From NCBI RefSeq assembly GCF_932526225.1, contig NC_064046.1, positions 6,561,306 to 6,621,305 of the forward strand: 60,000 bases of DNA. Direction: 5' to 3'. Made by a program: the position numbers and the translations under genes. Source of the stretch: Nematostella vectensis (taxonomy: Eukaryota > Cnidaria > Anthozoa > Actiniaria > Edwardsiidae). The notes under the pieces were generated by a model. It did no database searches. It had not been told where the DNA came from and saw nothing but the letters and a program-made list of their open reading frames with translations. Below are positions 31,381 through 42,503 of this stretch, piece after piece (within the stretch, counting starts at the first letter, position 1; each line of letters starts with the position of its first letter).

Positions 31381-32047
31381 TTTAACCATAAGTTTAACAG
31401 TCTAACCGAATGGATCGTTTTGTTTGTTCAACTAACCACTGACAACTATGGGTCGCTCACCGTGGTACAGTTCCCAAACGTTAGAAACGGGACCTTCGCT
31501 ACGGAAATCGGTAAGTTCGAACTAAAAGACACCGGTTCAACTTCACACAGACACTATCAAACGTGACAATTAAACTACGAACTTTTGAGGAACTTTTAAA
31601 CAAGGCTTGCAAGGCCCTAAGTGCTAACGAGGGCTGCCAGGAGCGTCTGGAGCCCCAGGTGTGAGGGGAGACAGGGGTGACGACAGTTGGCTGAGGTTCC
31701 AAAGCGCTAAGACCAGCATGACGGCGCTAAATACAGGCGTGGGGAATGGGGAGCTAATTACTTACAACCCAACGGATCCGACCTTTGGGACGCTCCTCTT
31801 GTCGACACAGCTCAAGGACTCCTCTGGGGTATGGCACGACTACAGACACTCTTTCAATGGGGTGTCGTTCAAGACTATATACCCAATAATCTACAGCCCG
31901 ACCAAGAGAATAGCCTTCGAGCTTGGGGCAGTAGGGAAAGACGTAATATTAAACATAGTAGAAAAGACGGTTGGCAGTGCCAACGTCAGAGTGACTGAAA
32001 TGTCCAGTTACCACGCTAGTCTACATGGGCTAAAGGGTGTAGGGTGA
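31381..32047 (+). pseudogene. Collagen-like Polinton protein 2, broken
   Basis: 31420-31560 encodes beta-type sequence in broken frames. Around 31600-31670 there are Gly-X-Y pieces in more than one frame (PGASGAPGVRGDRGD) with stops between them. An open head region follows from 31661 (WLRFQSAKTSMTALNTGVGN, then DYRHSFNGVSFKTIYPIIYS). Probably a head-stalk-head tandem with the gene above, now disrupted. Confidence 0.5.
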
Positions 32048-33141
32048 TAAAGGTGATAAAGACGACCAAGCCATTCAAGGGGTTAAGTGTGACAAAGGTG
32101 ACAAAGGAGACCAGGGCGCACAGGGAGTAAAAGGTGATCCACTAACATACGATAATCTAACACCCCAACAAATCAACGCCCTCAGACTTGGACAAAGATC
32201 ATGTATCACACACAACGCACTATGGTTTCTAAACAACCAAAGCCTTTGGAGCTCAACATCATGTAACCTGAAAATAATTAGAGGAGCCTATATATCAAAA
32301 GGGCTGTACCCTAAACATCAGGGCTTCTACCTAGTAGACGATATCCCAATTGGGGCACAAGAAACAATCTACCTATCGATAGCGCTACCGGACTTGCAGC
32401 ATCTTGAGGCTACACCATTCGAATCGAGTGCTACTGCATAGACCCAAATGTGATGCTTACGATGGATACCATCAACATCCAAACGGCTGGATGGGGCTTC
32501 CGTGGGGATAGCATTAAGAGAGGCGCCATAGATGGGAAGCCAGGCTACCGATTCCTTGAGGCTGTAATCGACACAGGTAACTTCATAGGTAATATCACTT
32601 TCACATAACTCACCAAGCCCCCAAAAAATCCAAGTGTATGCCTTCGGCATCGAAGGCAAAACAACGGCGAGTCAGTCGCTGACGACATAGCCTCATACAG
32701 AGCAAAACATATACACCAAGCCAAAATATTACTCGGCAATGATGGCTGGAGAGAGGTCCTATACTGCACGGAGATCATCGGTGTGTCCACCGACCCGATG
32801 TTCTACTTCACTTGGAAGCGGAGCGTTGGGGACGCCTCTTATCAATTCATTGGGCAGAACATCTAGCGTCTAGTAACCAAGTAGGCGCCTCTTGGGGTGT
32901 AATCATGCCTAGAGACCACCTACACACCAGCACTGGTGTAGTATTTGATAACAGTCAGACACTTTCAGCTGAGGCACATGCTTTACGTATGGGGTGCTAA
33001 TGAAACCGTCCTACACATTAACACCGAGACAGGTGCTAACCCAGCGCTTTTCACTAGCAACGTAATGTGCGAGGAGCTATCCGGCGATGTCGAATACATG
33101 TACGATAGCCAAAAACAAGAAACGTACATAGAGATTATCTA
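32040..33141 (+). pseudogene. Collagen-like Polinton protein 3, broken
   Basis: Begins with a Gly-X-Y stretch (GDKGDKGDQGAQGVKGD at about 32092-32145, with some triplets damaged just before). Then comes LTYDNLTPQQINALRLGQRS and a long beta-rich region. Stops or frame changes are at about 32439, 32606 and 32865. The last open part ends NVMCEELSGDVEYMYDSQKQ... and TAA at 33139-33141. This is the longest of the three and may be the main fibre-like protein. Confidence 0.5.
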
Positions 33142-33357
33142 ACCATATAATATAATGGACAACATGTACGAAGCAAGACCACATGAGAGATGCGGCCAAA
33201 TTTACCCAACCATCCCAACCGAGGAAGACAATGGTAAAAGTTTCAGACTACCATATAATATAATGGACAACATGTACGAAGCAAGACCACATGAGAGATG
33301 CGGCCAAATTTACCCAACCATCCCAACCGAGGAAGACAATGGTAAAAGTTTCAGACT
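33142..33357 (+). repeat. Exact 108-bp tandem duplication at a gene start
   Basis: 33142-33249 and 33250-33357 look identical by eye. The unit contains the upstream accatataatata, the ATG and 30-odd codons. As 108 is divisible by three, the frame is kept. Confidence 0.9.
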
Positions 33358-33717
33358 ACAACAAATCTGCTCTATTAAGAACTCTATTAGCGCAAACCTC
33401 GAACACCACCAAAGAGTTAGGAAAAAGTACGCGAAAGCTCGGTCGATTATAAACAAAATAGCTATCGGGTCAGGTTCTCTCAGTAGCCCTGTCAGCTGGG
33501 GCATTGGGGACTAGGTTGACTGGGGTTGGGATCCCTGTGGCTGTACCTTTAAGAGTTCTGCAGGTGTTAGTGCCATTGTTTCAACAGTGACGGCATCAGT
33601 CTCCAAGAGACTATCGAAAAATGTACAGAAACACTTATTAGCAAAGCATTGACCGACAACCAAATATCCTCAGACGAATTCAATCTCATTATCAAAGAGG
33701 CTGAAAAATATAAATGA
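33155..33717 (+). pseudogene. Polinton hydrophobic membrane-type protein, broken
   Basis: Starts MDNMYEARPHERCGQIYPTI, duplicated once by the 108-bp repeat. It continues HHQRVRKKYAKARSIINKIA, then a Gly/Ser/Ala-rich hydrophobic region where the frame is lost (after 33500). The remaining part reads IVSTVTASVSKRLSKNVQKH and finally DNQISSDEFNLIIKEAEKYK to TGA 33715-33717 in other frames. The family (basic helix, two hydrophobic Gly-rich segments, short C-terminal helix) is common in cnidarian genomes. A membrane role is inferred from composition. Confidence 0.55.
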
Positions 33718-33905
33718 GAGAGTCGATACGGGAAAAGGTATATAAACGCTCACCTCAGTCGAGAGAAAAAAAAAAGCGAGGACCATACCCGAGAACAGAT
33801 AGTGATAGAAATGAGAGACAAACTAAACGAAACTTTAGCATAAGGTTTTATTATGATAAGACCCCATATGGGAAGCATATGCATATCTCTAGAGAAAGAT
33901 GGTGA
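33714..33905 (+). other. Short basic ORF overlapping the previous stop
   Basis: The ATG at 33714 overlaps the TGA of the preceding gene. 63 codons rich in Arg, Lys and Tyr (RSPQSREKKKRGPYPRTDSD). It overlaps the 3' end of the minus-strand gene below, so one of them is probably spurious here. Confidence 0.25.
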
Positions 33906-34488
33906 TAACTTTGTCTTCACACATTTAGTTATAAACTCACTACCATGAATGTACGTCCATCCTAGATGATCACAAACCTGCTTCCACAACTTCTCATAAT
34001 ACCTCAATGTCCTAGGACTGATATATTTTATGCATTGTCTCATACTTTGCTTCTCATCTTTCAATTGAAACAATTTGTAAAGAATGAACTTTATCTGAAT
34101 ATATCGTCTCCTAGTAAATAATTTATTCATAGCCGTCTTAACTTGCTCGAATCTCCTAAGTAGGTCATGCTTATTCCCTTCTAAGTCAAAATCAAACAAC
34201 ACATTTTCTAAACGGTTCTTCCGATGGTACACCGACTTCCTACGTATCCTGTACATATTCTCGTAAAAATCAAAGCACTCGACGGCATAGTCGTATCCAT
34301 GGTGAACACCACAATTTCTACACACATTTAGCTCCATTGTCATTCACCATATCCTGCCTACCACAACATACCTCGAACCTCACCGACTTTCCCTTAGTCA
34401 CGTACTCCGCTATCCTTAGATCACAAAATGGACAGTCGTAATATCCCTCTTCTTCTAATGCCATATGGATCCCTGTATTACAATCCAT
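33780..34488 (-). pseudogene. VLTF3-like zinc-ribbon transcription factor, one frameshift
   Basis: From ATG 34488 the minus strand reads MDCNTGIHMALEEEGYYDCP with a CPFCD Cys pair and a CC-R-Q block. After a frame change near 34335 it continues NVCRNCGVHHGYDYAVECFD and a mainly helical region (LRRFEQVKTAMNKLF, SPRTLRYYEKLWKQVCDHLG). This matches the late transcription factor 3-like proteins of Polintons and large DNA viruses, expected to drive late gene expression. The exact C terminus is unclear (about 33780-33900). Confidence 0.65.
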
Positions 34489-34692
34489 TCTATATGCTAA
34501 TACAAGAGATTATATTTCTATATGACGTCGCGGCACACCTATGCCGTTACGTCATGGCACATCTGTGTTGGTCTACATGCAAGTTCCACACGAGACTGCG
34601 TTCCTACATGACGTCACGGCTCTCTGTGTTTGTCTACATACAAGTTCCACAAATACATACGGTAGACAATTCTAAGACATATTTATACTCTA
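34489..34692. promoter_or_regulatory. Terminal-repeat-proximal region with CRE-like sites
   Basis: Three TGACGTC/TTACGTCA-type sites near 34522, 34548 and 34605, and a repeated block gtctacatRcaagttccaca (34571 and 34634). It is a plausible promoter region for the minus-strand VLTF3-like gene or the element end. Confidence 0.35.
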
Positions 34693-35045
34693 CCGCGGTG
34701 AATCCCCTGATTCACTCCTAGGAATTAAAATATTATTGCGTTGCCATCTCTCTAAGCAAATCTAGAACATTCCACTTCGCCAGCGGGAAAATCCTAAATA
34801 CAATAGACATGCCCAGACTTGCCCGCGGGGAATCCCCTGACTCGCTCCTAAGAATTAAAATTCCAAGAATGTCAGGCAACAGCCGTGACTATAAAATAAA
34901 ACCCGCACACACCGCCCGGATTCCAAGATATGAAGAAAGCATATAGTTCCAGTAATTTATTCAATAGCTGACACCAAAATCTTGTATCATATAGTTTCAC
35001 CACAATATGATACCATATAGTTTCACCAAAATCTTTTATCATATA
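34693..35045. repeat. Polinton right terminal inverted repeat, inner part
   Basis: Inverted match to the left repeat, including aggaattaaaatattattgc against gcaatagtattttaattcct. It has about three of the 26-bp units at 34976-35045. It is split from its outermost 54 bp by the BEL insertion. Confidence 0.85.
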
Positions 35046-35692
35046 TGAAAGCGGTTCCAAAGCAGCGACTTGTGGGAAGTGTGCAGTGGGCTCGTTTTAG
35101 TGTCAACCACAGTGTAGAACAGTCATCCAAGCTTGATTTAACAGCGTTTATTACAATCAACTCGTCCAACTATCGAACACATGCGGTGATAACTATGAAG
35201 TAATTAACAATTCACAAATTTAGGATAAAAACCTAAGGACTACAGGCAGTTCTGTAAATCGCAAAAAGGCTAAATCAATATTTACAAATTCAACTTACGT
35301 CTGATCTCGTCTCCGGGGCTTAAAGAAATACAACTCCAAGTAAGCTTGTAACTCTTCAAACTCCACTCTGACTTCTCTAACTCTACTTCTCTGGCTCTCA
35401 ACTCAACTCTTCTCTCTTCGGTTTCTCTGCTCAACTCTTAAAGATTGCTAAATAGGTACTATAATTTATAGGTAGGTGGGACGTGTCCTAAAGTAGGACG
35501 TGCCTCATTCCTAAACTCTTACTCAAAGGGAAATGCGTAAACTACAATAAATCTTATCAGTCTAATCATAGGAAAGGGCGGCTGTGCTCAAAACAGAGGA
35601 AGCCGTGGTAACTCAACTAAACAATTGTCTAAACTATCTAATCCGTTCAATTTAAATCAACGTTCTTTTTTGTATTTTCAATGTTCATAACA
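35046..35692 (-). repeat. BEL 3' LTR (left copy)
   Basis: 647 bp starting tgaaagcggttccaaagcag and ending ttcataaca on the plus strand. The only difference seen from the right copy is A at 35385 against G at 42196. A purine-rich stretch on the minus strand just inside (complement of ctcctcgccc at 35693-35702) is the likely polypurine tract. Confidence 0.95.
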
Positions 35693-35739
35693 CTCCTCGC
35701 CCAAGGATTTCAATCCTTGCTATTCTAATCTTTTCTACC

Positions 35740-37992
35740 CTACTCTTGGCTCTCTTTGTCGTCATCTGCGCGGATAAGCAGGATGAGTTCCTTGATGGGG
35801 CGCAAGTAGGTCCTCTTGACTCTGTCTCTAACTACCTCTACCTTCGCCTTCCTAACTCTACCGTCCTCGCTCTTCACCGCCTCTGTTACTCGTCCTAGTG
35901 GCCAGTCGTTGCGGTGCTCCGTCTCGTCCCTTAGTAGTATGATATCGCCTGCGCGCAGACTCTCCGTTGTTCCGTTCCACTTCTCGCGGGGCTGGAGATT
36001 CTGGAGGTACTCCCTTCTCCATCTCGACCAGACCTGCTCCGCCAGGTACTGGACGCATCTCCAGCGGCGACGTGCGTAGATGTCTGTGGGCAAGAAACGG
36101 CCTGGAGGGGGTCCAGTAGGGCGCTCTTTCATGCTTAGAAGCATCGCAGGTGAGAGGGGCTGCGGCTGGTCAGCGTCCATCGGTAGAGCTGATATTGGCC
36201 TGGCGTTCACGATCGCAGCGACCTCTGCTATTAGCGTTACTAGCAAATCATGCGTCAGTTGGTGGTCTCCTAGCTCTGCGAACATGCCGTCGAGGACTCG
36301 TCGTATTGTGCGGATCTGTCTCTCCCACACACCTCCGAAATGCGACGCGTGTGGGGGGTTGAGGATCCACTCGCATCCTTGCTCTCTGACGAATCTCTCT
36401 GCATCCTCCTTATTAAGCTCCTTCATTGCGCTATCGAGTCCGGTCTTAGCTCCTACAAAATTAGTGCCGCAATCACACCTAAGCAGTTTAGCATGGCCGC
36501 GCAGCGCGAAAAACCTCCTAAGCGCGCAGATAAAGGCGCTAGTATCCATGGACTCGAGTACCTCTATGTGGATCGCTCTACTGCTGAGGCACGTGAATAC
36601 TAGTCCCCAGCGCTTTGCGTTAGCTATGGCTCCTCTTGTCTTTCGTGACTTCACCGACCAAGGCCCAAATACGTCGAAGCCAACGTTCGTAAACGGGCTG
36701 CAGACTTCAGTCCTGTCGGGAGGCAGGTCTGCCATTCGTTGCTCTAGTGGGCGTCCCCTCAGCTTCTTGCAGGTCACGCAGTCTTTGATGGCTTTTGTGA
36801 CGGTGGCGTGGCCTCCAATCAGCCAGAACCCGGCTTGGCGTGTGGCGCCGCTTGTGATTAGTCGGCCTTGGTGGTGCACTTTGACGTGATGGTGGAGGGC
36901 GACTAGCTGTGAGACATGGTGCTTTCTGGGTAGAAGGACGGGGTGTTTCTGTTCGTAGTTCATCTCAGTTCTTCTAAGCCGGCCGCCGACACGCAGAATT
37001 CCGTCACTGTCAAGGAATGGGTCGAGGCGGTATAGCGGTGATCCTCTGAGGGCTTTCTTCGCGTTTTTCTTTGTTTCTCTTGGGTTTTCGGGGTCTGTAT
37101 TTGCGCCTTTCAGTTCAGCGCTGAATGCTTCTCTCTGTGTTGTACGTATAATGACTCGCAAGGCCTGATCTAATTCCTCTACTGTAGGGGCTCTGCGCTT
37201 CTGTTGCTCGCCTTGTACCCTGGGACGATGGCTCAGCGTGTTGGCTCTAGTGGTTCTGGTGTCCCTTTTGTTCTTGAAGTTCTTAACCTTCACGATTAGG
37301 GTGGCGATCCCGCGCTGTAGGGATTTCAGGGTCGAGAATCTCAAGAATCGGTGTGCGCCAAGGCCCGGCTTCTTTGTGTCTTCATCTGTGCTGACTTTGG
37401 CGCAAACCACTTCTTTGCGCACCTCGGGGTCGCTTGCGTCGAGTAAGTATGCTTCACTCGGGGTGTCAGCGGTTTCTATATTTTTGAGTAATGTGGGACC
37501 ACTAAGCCAGCTGGTTTCTCCTAGTTTGTTCCGTGATACTCCTCGCGTCGCTAGGTCGGCAGGGTTGAGCTCGGTCTCCACGTACCTCCACTGCTCTGGG
37601 TTAGACAAGCTTCTTATCTGTTGAACTCTGTTGGCTACATAGACATAAAAGCGCCGGCTTTCATTCGTTATGTAACCGAGTACCACCTTCGAGTCGGTGT
37701 AGTACTTGACTTGGGATATCTCGATGTCGATCTCTCTCATTATCTTTTGTACGGCTTGTACTGCTAGGACTGCTCCACATAGCTCTAGGCGTGGTATGCT
37801 GGTTGAGTTTGCTGGTGCGACTCTTGCTTGGCCATACACTAGGGAGACGGATACCTTTTTCGCTTCATTCACGAGTCGGAGGTAAACGGCGGTCCCGATC
37901 GCGTCTTGACTCGCATCTGAGAACGCATGTAGTTCTGCCGTGGAGACAGTGCCAAACATTTTTGGGTGGTGACAGCGGGGGTACCGACACAT
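35740..37992 (-). pseudogene. BEL Pol, RNase H to integrase part
   Basis: 750 codons open. RNase H: AELHAFSDASQDAIGTAVYL at the start, PRLELCGAVLAVQAV, KYYTDSKVVLGYI. Integrase zinc domain near residues 340-400: LHHHVKVHHQGRLI...DCVTCKKLRG. Integrase core: NVGFDVFGPW (first Asp), LRCDCGTNFVGAKTG (second Asp) and HASHFGGVWERQIRT (Glu), all present. BEL-specific C-terminal domain near residues 640-740: YLQNLQPREKWN, GDIILLRDE, WPLGRV. It overlaps the upstream ORF by 128 bp in a different frame. The continuity of the protein is lost at a run of five G on the plus strand (37977-37981). Confidence 0.93.
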
Positions 37993-40699
37993 TTTGGAGG
38001 TCTGGGAGCGAGTCTTTCCATCTTGCCCATCGGTCTTTCATCGCGGTGGGGAGCGGGTCATCCCATGCCAGGGGGGAGTCGTCTTTGCTTCTTCTTTTAC
38101 CCATAAGCACTAGCTTTTGCAGCATTTTCCTGCCCTCGAGCATCACCGGTACCGCTAGACCTAGAGAGTCGTATACGGAGTTTACGATAGACAAGACCCC
38201 TCTTCTCGTGAAAGGCTTTTCTGGAACTGTCACCTTAAATGTGAACGCGTCCGTCTCTAGGTCCCAGTACACTCCAAGGGATCTTTGGGCGGGAAGGACG
38301 TCTTGGCGCAGGTCAAGGTCACGCACGTCCTTTGCTCTGTCATCAGCAGGGAATGCTTCCATGACTTCTACCGAGTTGGATACGACCTTGTGGAGTCTGA
38401 GGTTGGCCGTAGCTAGGGTGGCTTGTGCTTTTTTAACCGGATCTATCGCTTGTTGGGCTGTTGGAAGCGAAGCCAGTCCGTCATCGACGTAGAAGTTGCG
38501 GCGGATAAAATTCTTTGACTCCTCGCCATACTCCTCCTCGCCATCCGACGCAGTTCTACGGAGGCCGTATGTGGCTATCGCTGGGCTGGGGCCGTTTCCG
38601 AAGAGATGAACGTTCATGCGGTACTCTGTGACTGGTTTCTCTGGGTTGTTCTCTTCAAACCACAGGAAGCGGAGGAAATCTCTGTGAGAGGGTTCGACAT
38701 GAAAGGAGTGAAACATTTGTTCTACGTCGCACATGACACCGGTGTTTTCTTTTCGAAAACGCATCAGTACGCCTATGAGGTTATTCATTAAGTCGGGACC
38801 GGGTAGAATTACTTTATTCAGTGAGATTCCTTGAAATTCGCAACTGCTATCAAAAACTACTTTTATGGTGTGTTTAGTGTTATGATAGGTTGCGAAGTGC
38901 GCTAGGTACCAGGAATGGCCTGGTTTTGGCGGGGGCTCGTCGCGGGGGACGGGGGAGGCGTGTCCTTTTTCGAGGATTTTTCCCAGAAACTCAAGGTACT
39001 CTCGTTTCATCTCTGGTTTTCTCTCGAATGTCTTGAAGAGTCCTTTTAATCGGTGCATCGCTTGTGCACGGTTGTTCGGCATGGTCTGGTTTGGGGCGCG
39101 GAAGGGTAGGGGCATCTGCCAATTACCGCTTGAATTTTTGCGTGTACCTTTCTCCATGATCTCTAGGAACTGTCTGTCTTCTCGTGATAGATATGGTTCG
39201 TTGTCGTCTCGCGTTGTCTTGAAGACGTTATTGCTGTCAATTGGGATATCGACTTTGAGCATGTTGGGGCACGGCACTATCTCGTAGTTCTCGTCCCCGG
39301 TCTCCTGTCGCTCACGGTTGGACACATGGGTGTGGCGGCTCAGAATGTGTGCGGGACCGTTCGCAAAGTCGAGGCACATCTGGCCGCTGATGGTCCATCC
39401 AAGGGCTAGTCGCTGTGCCCACGGGGCTCCTCTGGGGCCGTTTTTGAACTCTTTCACTTTCAGTAGTTCTGGCGCGTCGCGACCTATCAAGAGGTGAACC
39501 TCTGCCGTATCGTCTAGGGGGGGTATCTGGTCGGCGATTGGTTTAAGGTGCTTGAAGCTCCTCGCCATCTCAGGTGTGGGGATCTCGCGCTTGTCCCCTG
39601 GGATGACGTCGCACTCAACGAGTGTAGGCAGCGAAAATGCAGCTCCGCTGACTGATCGTGCCTCGATGCCTGTCACTCGTCTACCACTCTTTTCCTCTCT
39701 CTCGTTGCTGCATGTCGACAAGTTGTAGACTTCTCTAGGGCCATCGGCGCCAAGGTCGTCGGCGAGTTTGCTGGTGATAAGTGAGGTGTTACTCTGTTCG
39801 TCGATAATGGCGTAAATGCGCTGAGCGGTAGATGGTTTGTGTATGCTATAGACGTCTACTAGGACCATTTTGCTACAGGATGTCCCTCCGACGGGGTCGC
39901 AGAGTGCAGTGCATTTGGCGGTGACCGGCTTCTCGGGGTCGGGGTTGTCCTTGGGAGGGGGTGGGTCTCTATGCAGCACTGTGTTGTGACGTAAGTCGCC
40001 GCAGGTTGCGCACTGTATAGGGGCGCGGCAGTCGCGAGCAAAGTGTGACGGATCGAGGCAGCGATAGCATAGGGTAGCGTCAGTTAGCCACTTTTTGCGC
40101 TCACTGACGGTTTTAGCTGCGAACGTTTTGCATTCGGCTAGGGTGTGCCCGTCTCTCTCATGATAGGGACATCGGTTTACTTTTTTATTTTCGGGTCCTT
40201 CCCTCCCTTTTCTTTGGGGCTGCGCGTTAGTTTTGAACGTTCTCTGCTCTCTGCGAGGTCTGGGGGCGTGCGCAGAGGAGGGTGTAACTTCGGTAGTAGT
40301 GGCCTTGCTGGCTAAAACATTGGCGTTGTTTTTAATGTTAGCCTGCCCTTGGATTATTTTCGCGAAACGCTCAAATGGAGGGTAAACGCCGCCGTTAGCG
40401 TCAGAGAAATTCGCTATCTCTTTCTCCCATTTTGCGCAGATAGATTTTGGTAGCTTATCGATTACCGGCTGCATCGCGTTCGCAAAATTAAGGCAGGCAA
40501 GGCCTGGTAGTTGTGCGACTTGGCTCTCGACGTCAGCGCAGAGATCGGCAAACTGTTGCAGTTTTTCTGGCTGGTTTTCACTAAAGCGGGCGGCGTTTTT
40601 CAGCCGTTCTAGGAGCGAGCTGCTTATCATCGCTGGACTGCCGAAACGCTTCTCTAATTCGACCCAGAGTTGCTCAAGTAGCGTTGCGGGATCACGCAA
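37865..40699 (-). pseudogene. BEL Gag C terminus, protease and reverse transcriptase
   Basis: 944 codons open. Gag-like helices, then a Cys/His region (CPYHERDGHTLAEC about residue 177; zinc knuckle CYRCLDPSHFARDC about 211; CATCGDLRHN). Aspartic protease region: VLVDVYSIHK...YAIIDEQSNTSLI near residue 300. Reverse transcriptase: WYLAHFATYHNTKHTIKVVF, VMCDVEQMFHSFHV, and the catalytic FYVDDGLASL near residue 745, so active-site residues are intact. The start codon used here is not the natural one; the protein continues from the ORF above through a frame change near 40690. The last ~40 residues are out-of-frame. Confidence 0.93.
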
Positions 40700-41064
40700 T
40701 CTCTTCTGTAATTGTCGACCAGGGCTTGCGGGGGGCCGCTGGTGAATTTTCTTAGATAGTTGATCTCTTGGGTCGGTGAAACTATCGCATCATGAAGCAT
40801 AGTTTTGAAGGCTCTTTTCCAGGGCTGGAATAGCGTGGCGTCACCGTCAAATATATCTGGCTCAGAAATTGGTAAACGTTGACGGGCTAAGCTCGTTACT
40901 ATTTGGTTATTGACCGTCGTTAGCGAATCCATTAGTTGGCTTTGCGTGATGTCTCTGTACGGATTATCAGGTGTTGATATGACTGGATGGTAATTGACGT
41001 CTTTGTCATGGCCGTGATTGGTAAACATCCGGTCTTGGGGTTGTACGTGTTCTCGATAGGGCAA
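40654..41064 (-). pseudogene. BEL Gag middle part
   Basis: Contains LPISEPDIFDGDATLFQPWK and AFKTMLHDAI, the typical Gag block of BEL/Pao (PxFxGD...WxxF). Joined to neighbours only through frame changes near 41065 and 40690. Confidence 0.8.
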
Positions 41065-41831
41065 AGCGGGGGTTGATTCTTTTGGTAGTTATCTGACCGT
41101 GGGAGGTGGGATAACGACAGGGTGTGTGGTTCGGACGTGTTTTTGGGCCCAAGGGCGTTGCGTACATTTGGCGTATCGCTTTCGAGTGCGGGGGAGGAAT
41201 GGACCCACTGTCCCGTGAAGTTCTCTGCGTCCTCTTTTTCTGCGGGTCCTTCCCCAAATTCCTCCTCGTTTATCGCTTGTTCTATCGCATCGAGTTTTGC
41301 TTTGCGCGCGGCCCTCGCCTCTGCTAAAGCTTTTATGCGGGCGCTACTTGCTCTAGAACTGGACGATTGCGAGGATCGATACGAACGCTCAGATTTCGCA
41401 TCAAACTCTTTACCGCTTTGCTTAACACTTATCATATACTTAAGTCTCTCTATTTCTTTAAAGGCTAGTTTTAGGATTTCGTTTTCCTCGGTGAGTTGGA
41501 CCTCGTGTCCGTGTTCACCGTTAGTATTTTGTTCGTGCAGCTCGAGTAGCTGTTGCAAAATCATCCCGTATTGATGCACCTCAGTTGTGAGGTCGTGCAA
41601 AACTATATCTAAGTTACTATCATGGCTTAGACTTTTAGATGTTTAGATAACGCTAAGGAGCCTTCTTTTAGACCTGTCAATCTCGATACTTTTACGCTCG
41701 ATCGCGTTTTGAAGGGCTTTTTGCGTCATTTTTGTGGTTCGGCGTGTAATTCGGCCTGTCTCAGCGCCGTGCCGTTCGGGATCTCCTCTCTCGCTCATCT
41801 CGGTATAAACTTGAAAGGGCCTACCTTCCAA
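40932..41831 (-). pseudogene. BEL Gag N-terminal part with internal stop
   Basis: One frame from 41831 (MEGRPFQVYTEMSERGDPER) is interrupted by TAA at 41643-41645. It reopens from 41600 (MHDLTTEVHQYGMILQQLLE) through a Ser/Arg- and Ala/Lys-rich coiled-coil-like region (SQSSSSRASSARIKALAEAR), then an acidic stretch, before losing frame near 41065. The real start could be the internal Met in KMTQKALQ. Confidence 0.7.
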
Positions 41832-41856
41832 CGTTGTTTTCAGCCAGACTTATCAC

Positions 41857-42503
41857 TGAAAGCGGTTCCAAAGCAGCGACTTGTGGGAAGTGTGCAGTGG
41901 GCTCGTTTTAGTGTCAACCACAGTGTAGAACAGTCATCCAAGCTTGATTTAACAGCGTTTATTACAATCAACTCGTCCAACTATCGAACACATGCGGTGA
42001 TAACTATGAAGTAATTAACAATTCACAAATTTAGGATAAAAACCTAAGGACTACAGGCAGTTCTGTAAATCGCAAAAAGGCTAAATCAATATTTACAAAT
42101 TCAACTTACGTCTGATCTCGTCTCCGGGGCTTAAAGAAATACAACTCCAAGTAAGCTTGTAACTCTTCAAACTCCACTCTGACTTCTCTAACTCTGCTTC
42201 TCTGGCTCTCAACTCAACTCTTCTCTCTTCGGTTTCTCTGCTCAACTCTTAAAGATTGCTAAATAGGTACTATAATTTATAGGTAGGTGGGACGTGTCCT
42301 AAAGTAGGACGTGCCTCATTCCTAAACTCTTACTCAAAGGGAAATGCGTAAACTACAATAAATCTTATCAGTCTAATCATAGGAAAGGGCGGCTGTGCTC
42401 AAAACAGAGGAAGCCGTGGTAACTCAACTAAACAATTGTCTAAACTATCTAATCCGTTCAATTTAAATCAACGTTCTTTTTTGTATTTTCAATGTTCATA
42501 ACA
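41857..42503 (-). repeat. BEL 5' LTR (right copy)
   Basis: 647 bp, same ends as the left copy; contains the element's promoter. A tata-containing stretch (tactataatttataggtagg) lies near 42267-42290. The primer-binding site should lie just below 41857 but I could not match it to a tRNA. Confidence 0.93.

Larger units (their letters stand above)
35046..42503 (-). mobile_element. BEL/Pao LTR retrotransposon nested in the Polinton
   Basis: 7458 bp, TG...CA ends, flanked by atata at 35041-35045 and 42504-42508. Transcription is from right to left. Gene order Gag, protease, reverse transcriptase, RNase H, integrase, then the C-terminal domain typical of BEL/Pao (DUF5641-like) is complete. LTRs differ at one site only, yet the coding region contains at least three frame breaks and one stop. 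Confidence 0.95.

Noticed and set aside
33714-33905. Extra basic Polinton gene overlapping the previous stop codon
   Set aside because: Overlaps the opposite-strand VLTF3-like gene end and shows no domain; listed only as a weak ORF.
35816-38492. Plus-strand ORFs of 70-269 codons within the BEL element
   Set aside because: Antisense shadows of the GC-richer Pol coding sequence. No domain, and compositional periodicity follows the minus-strand gene.
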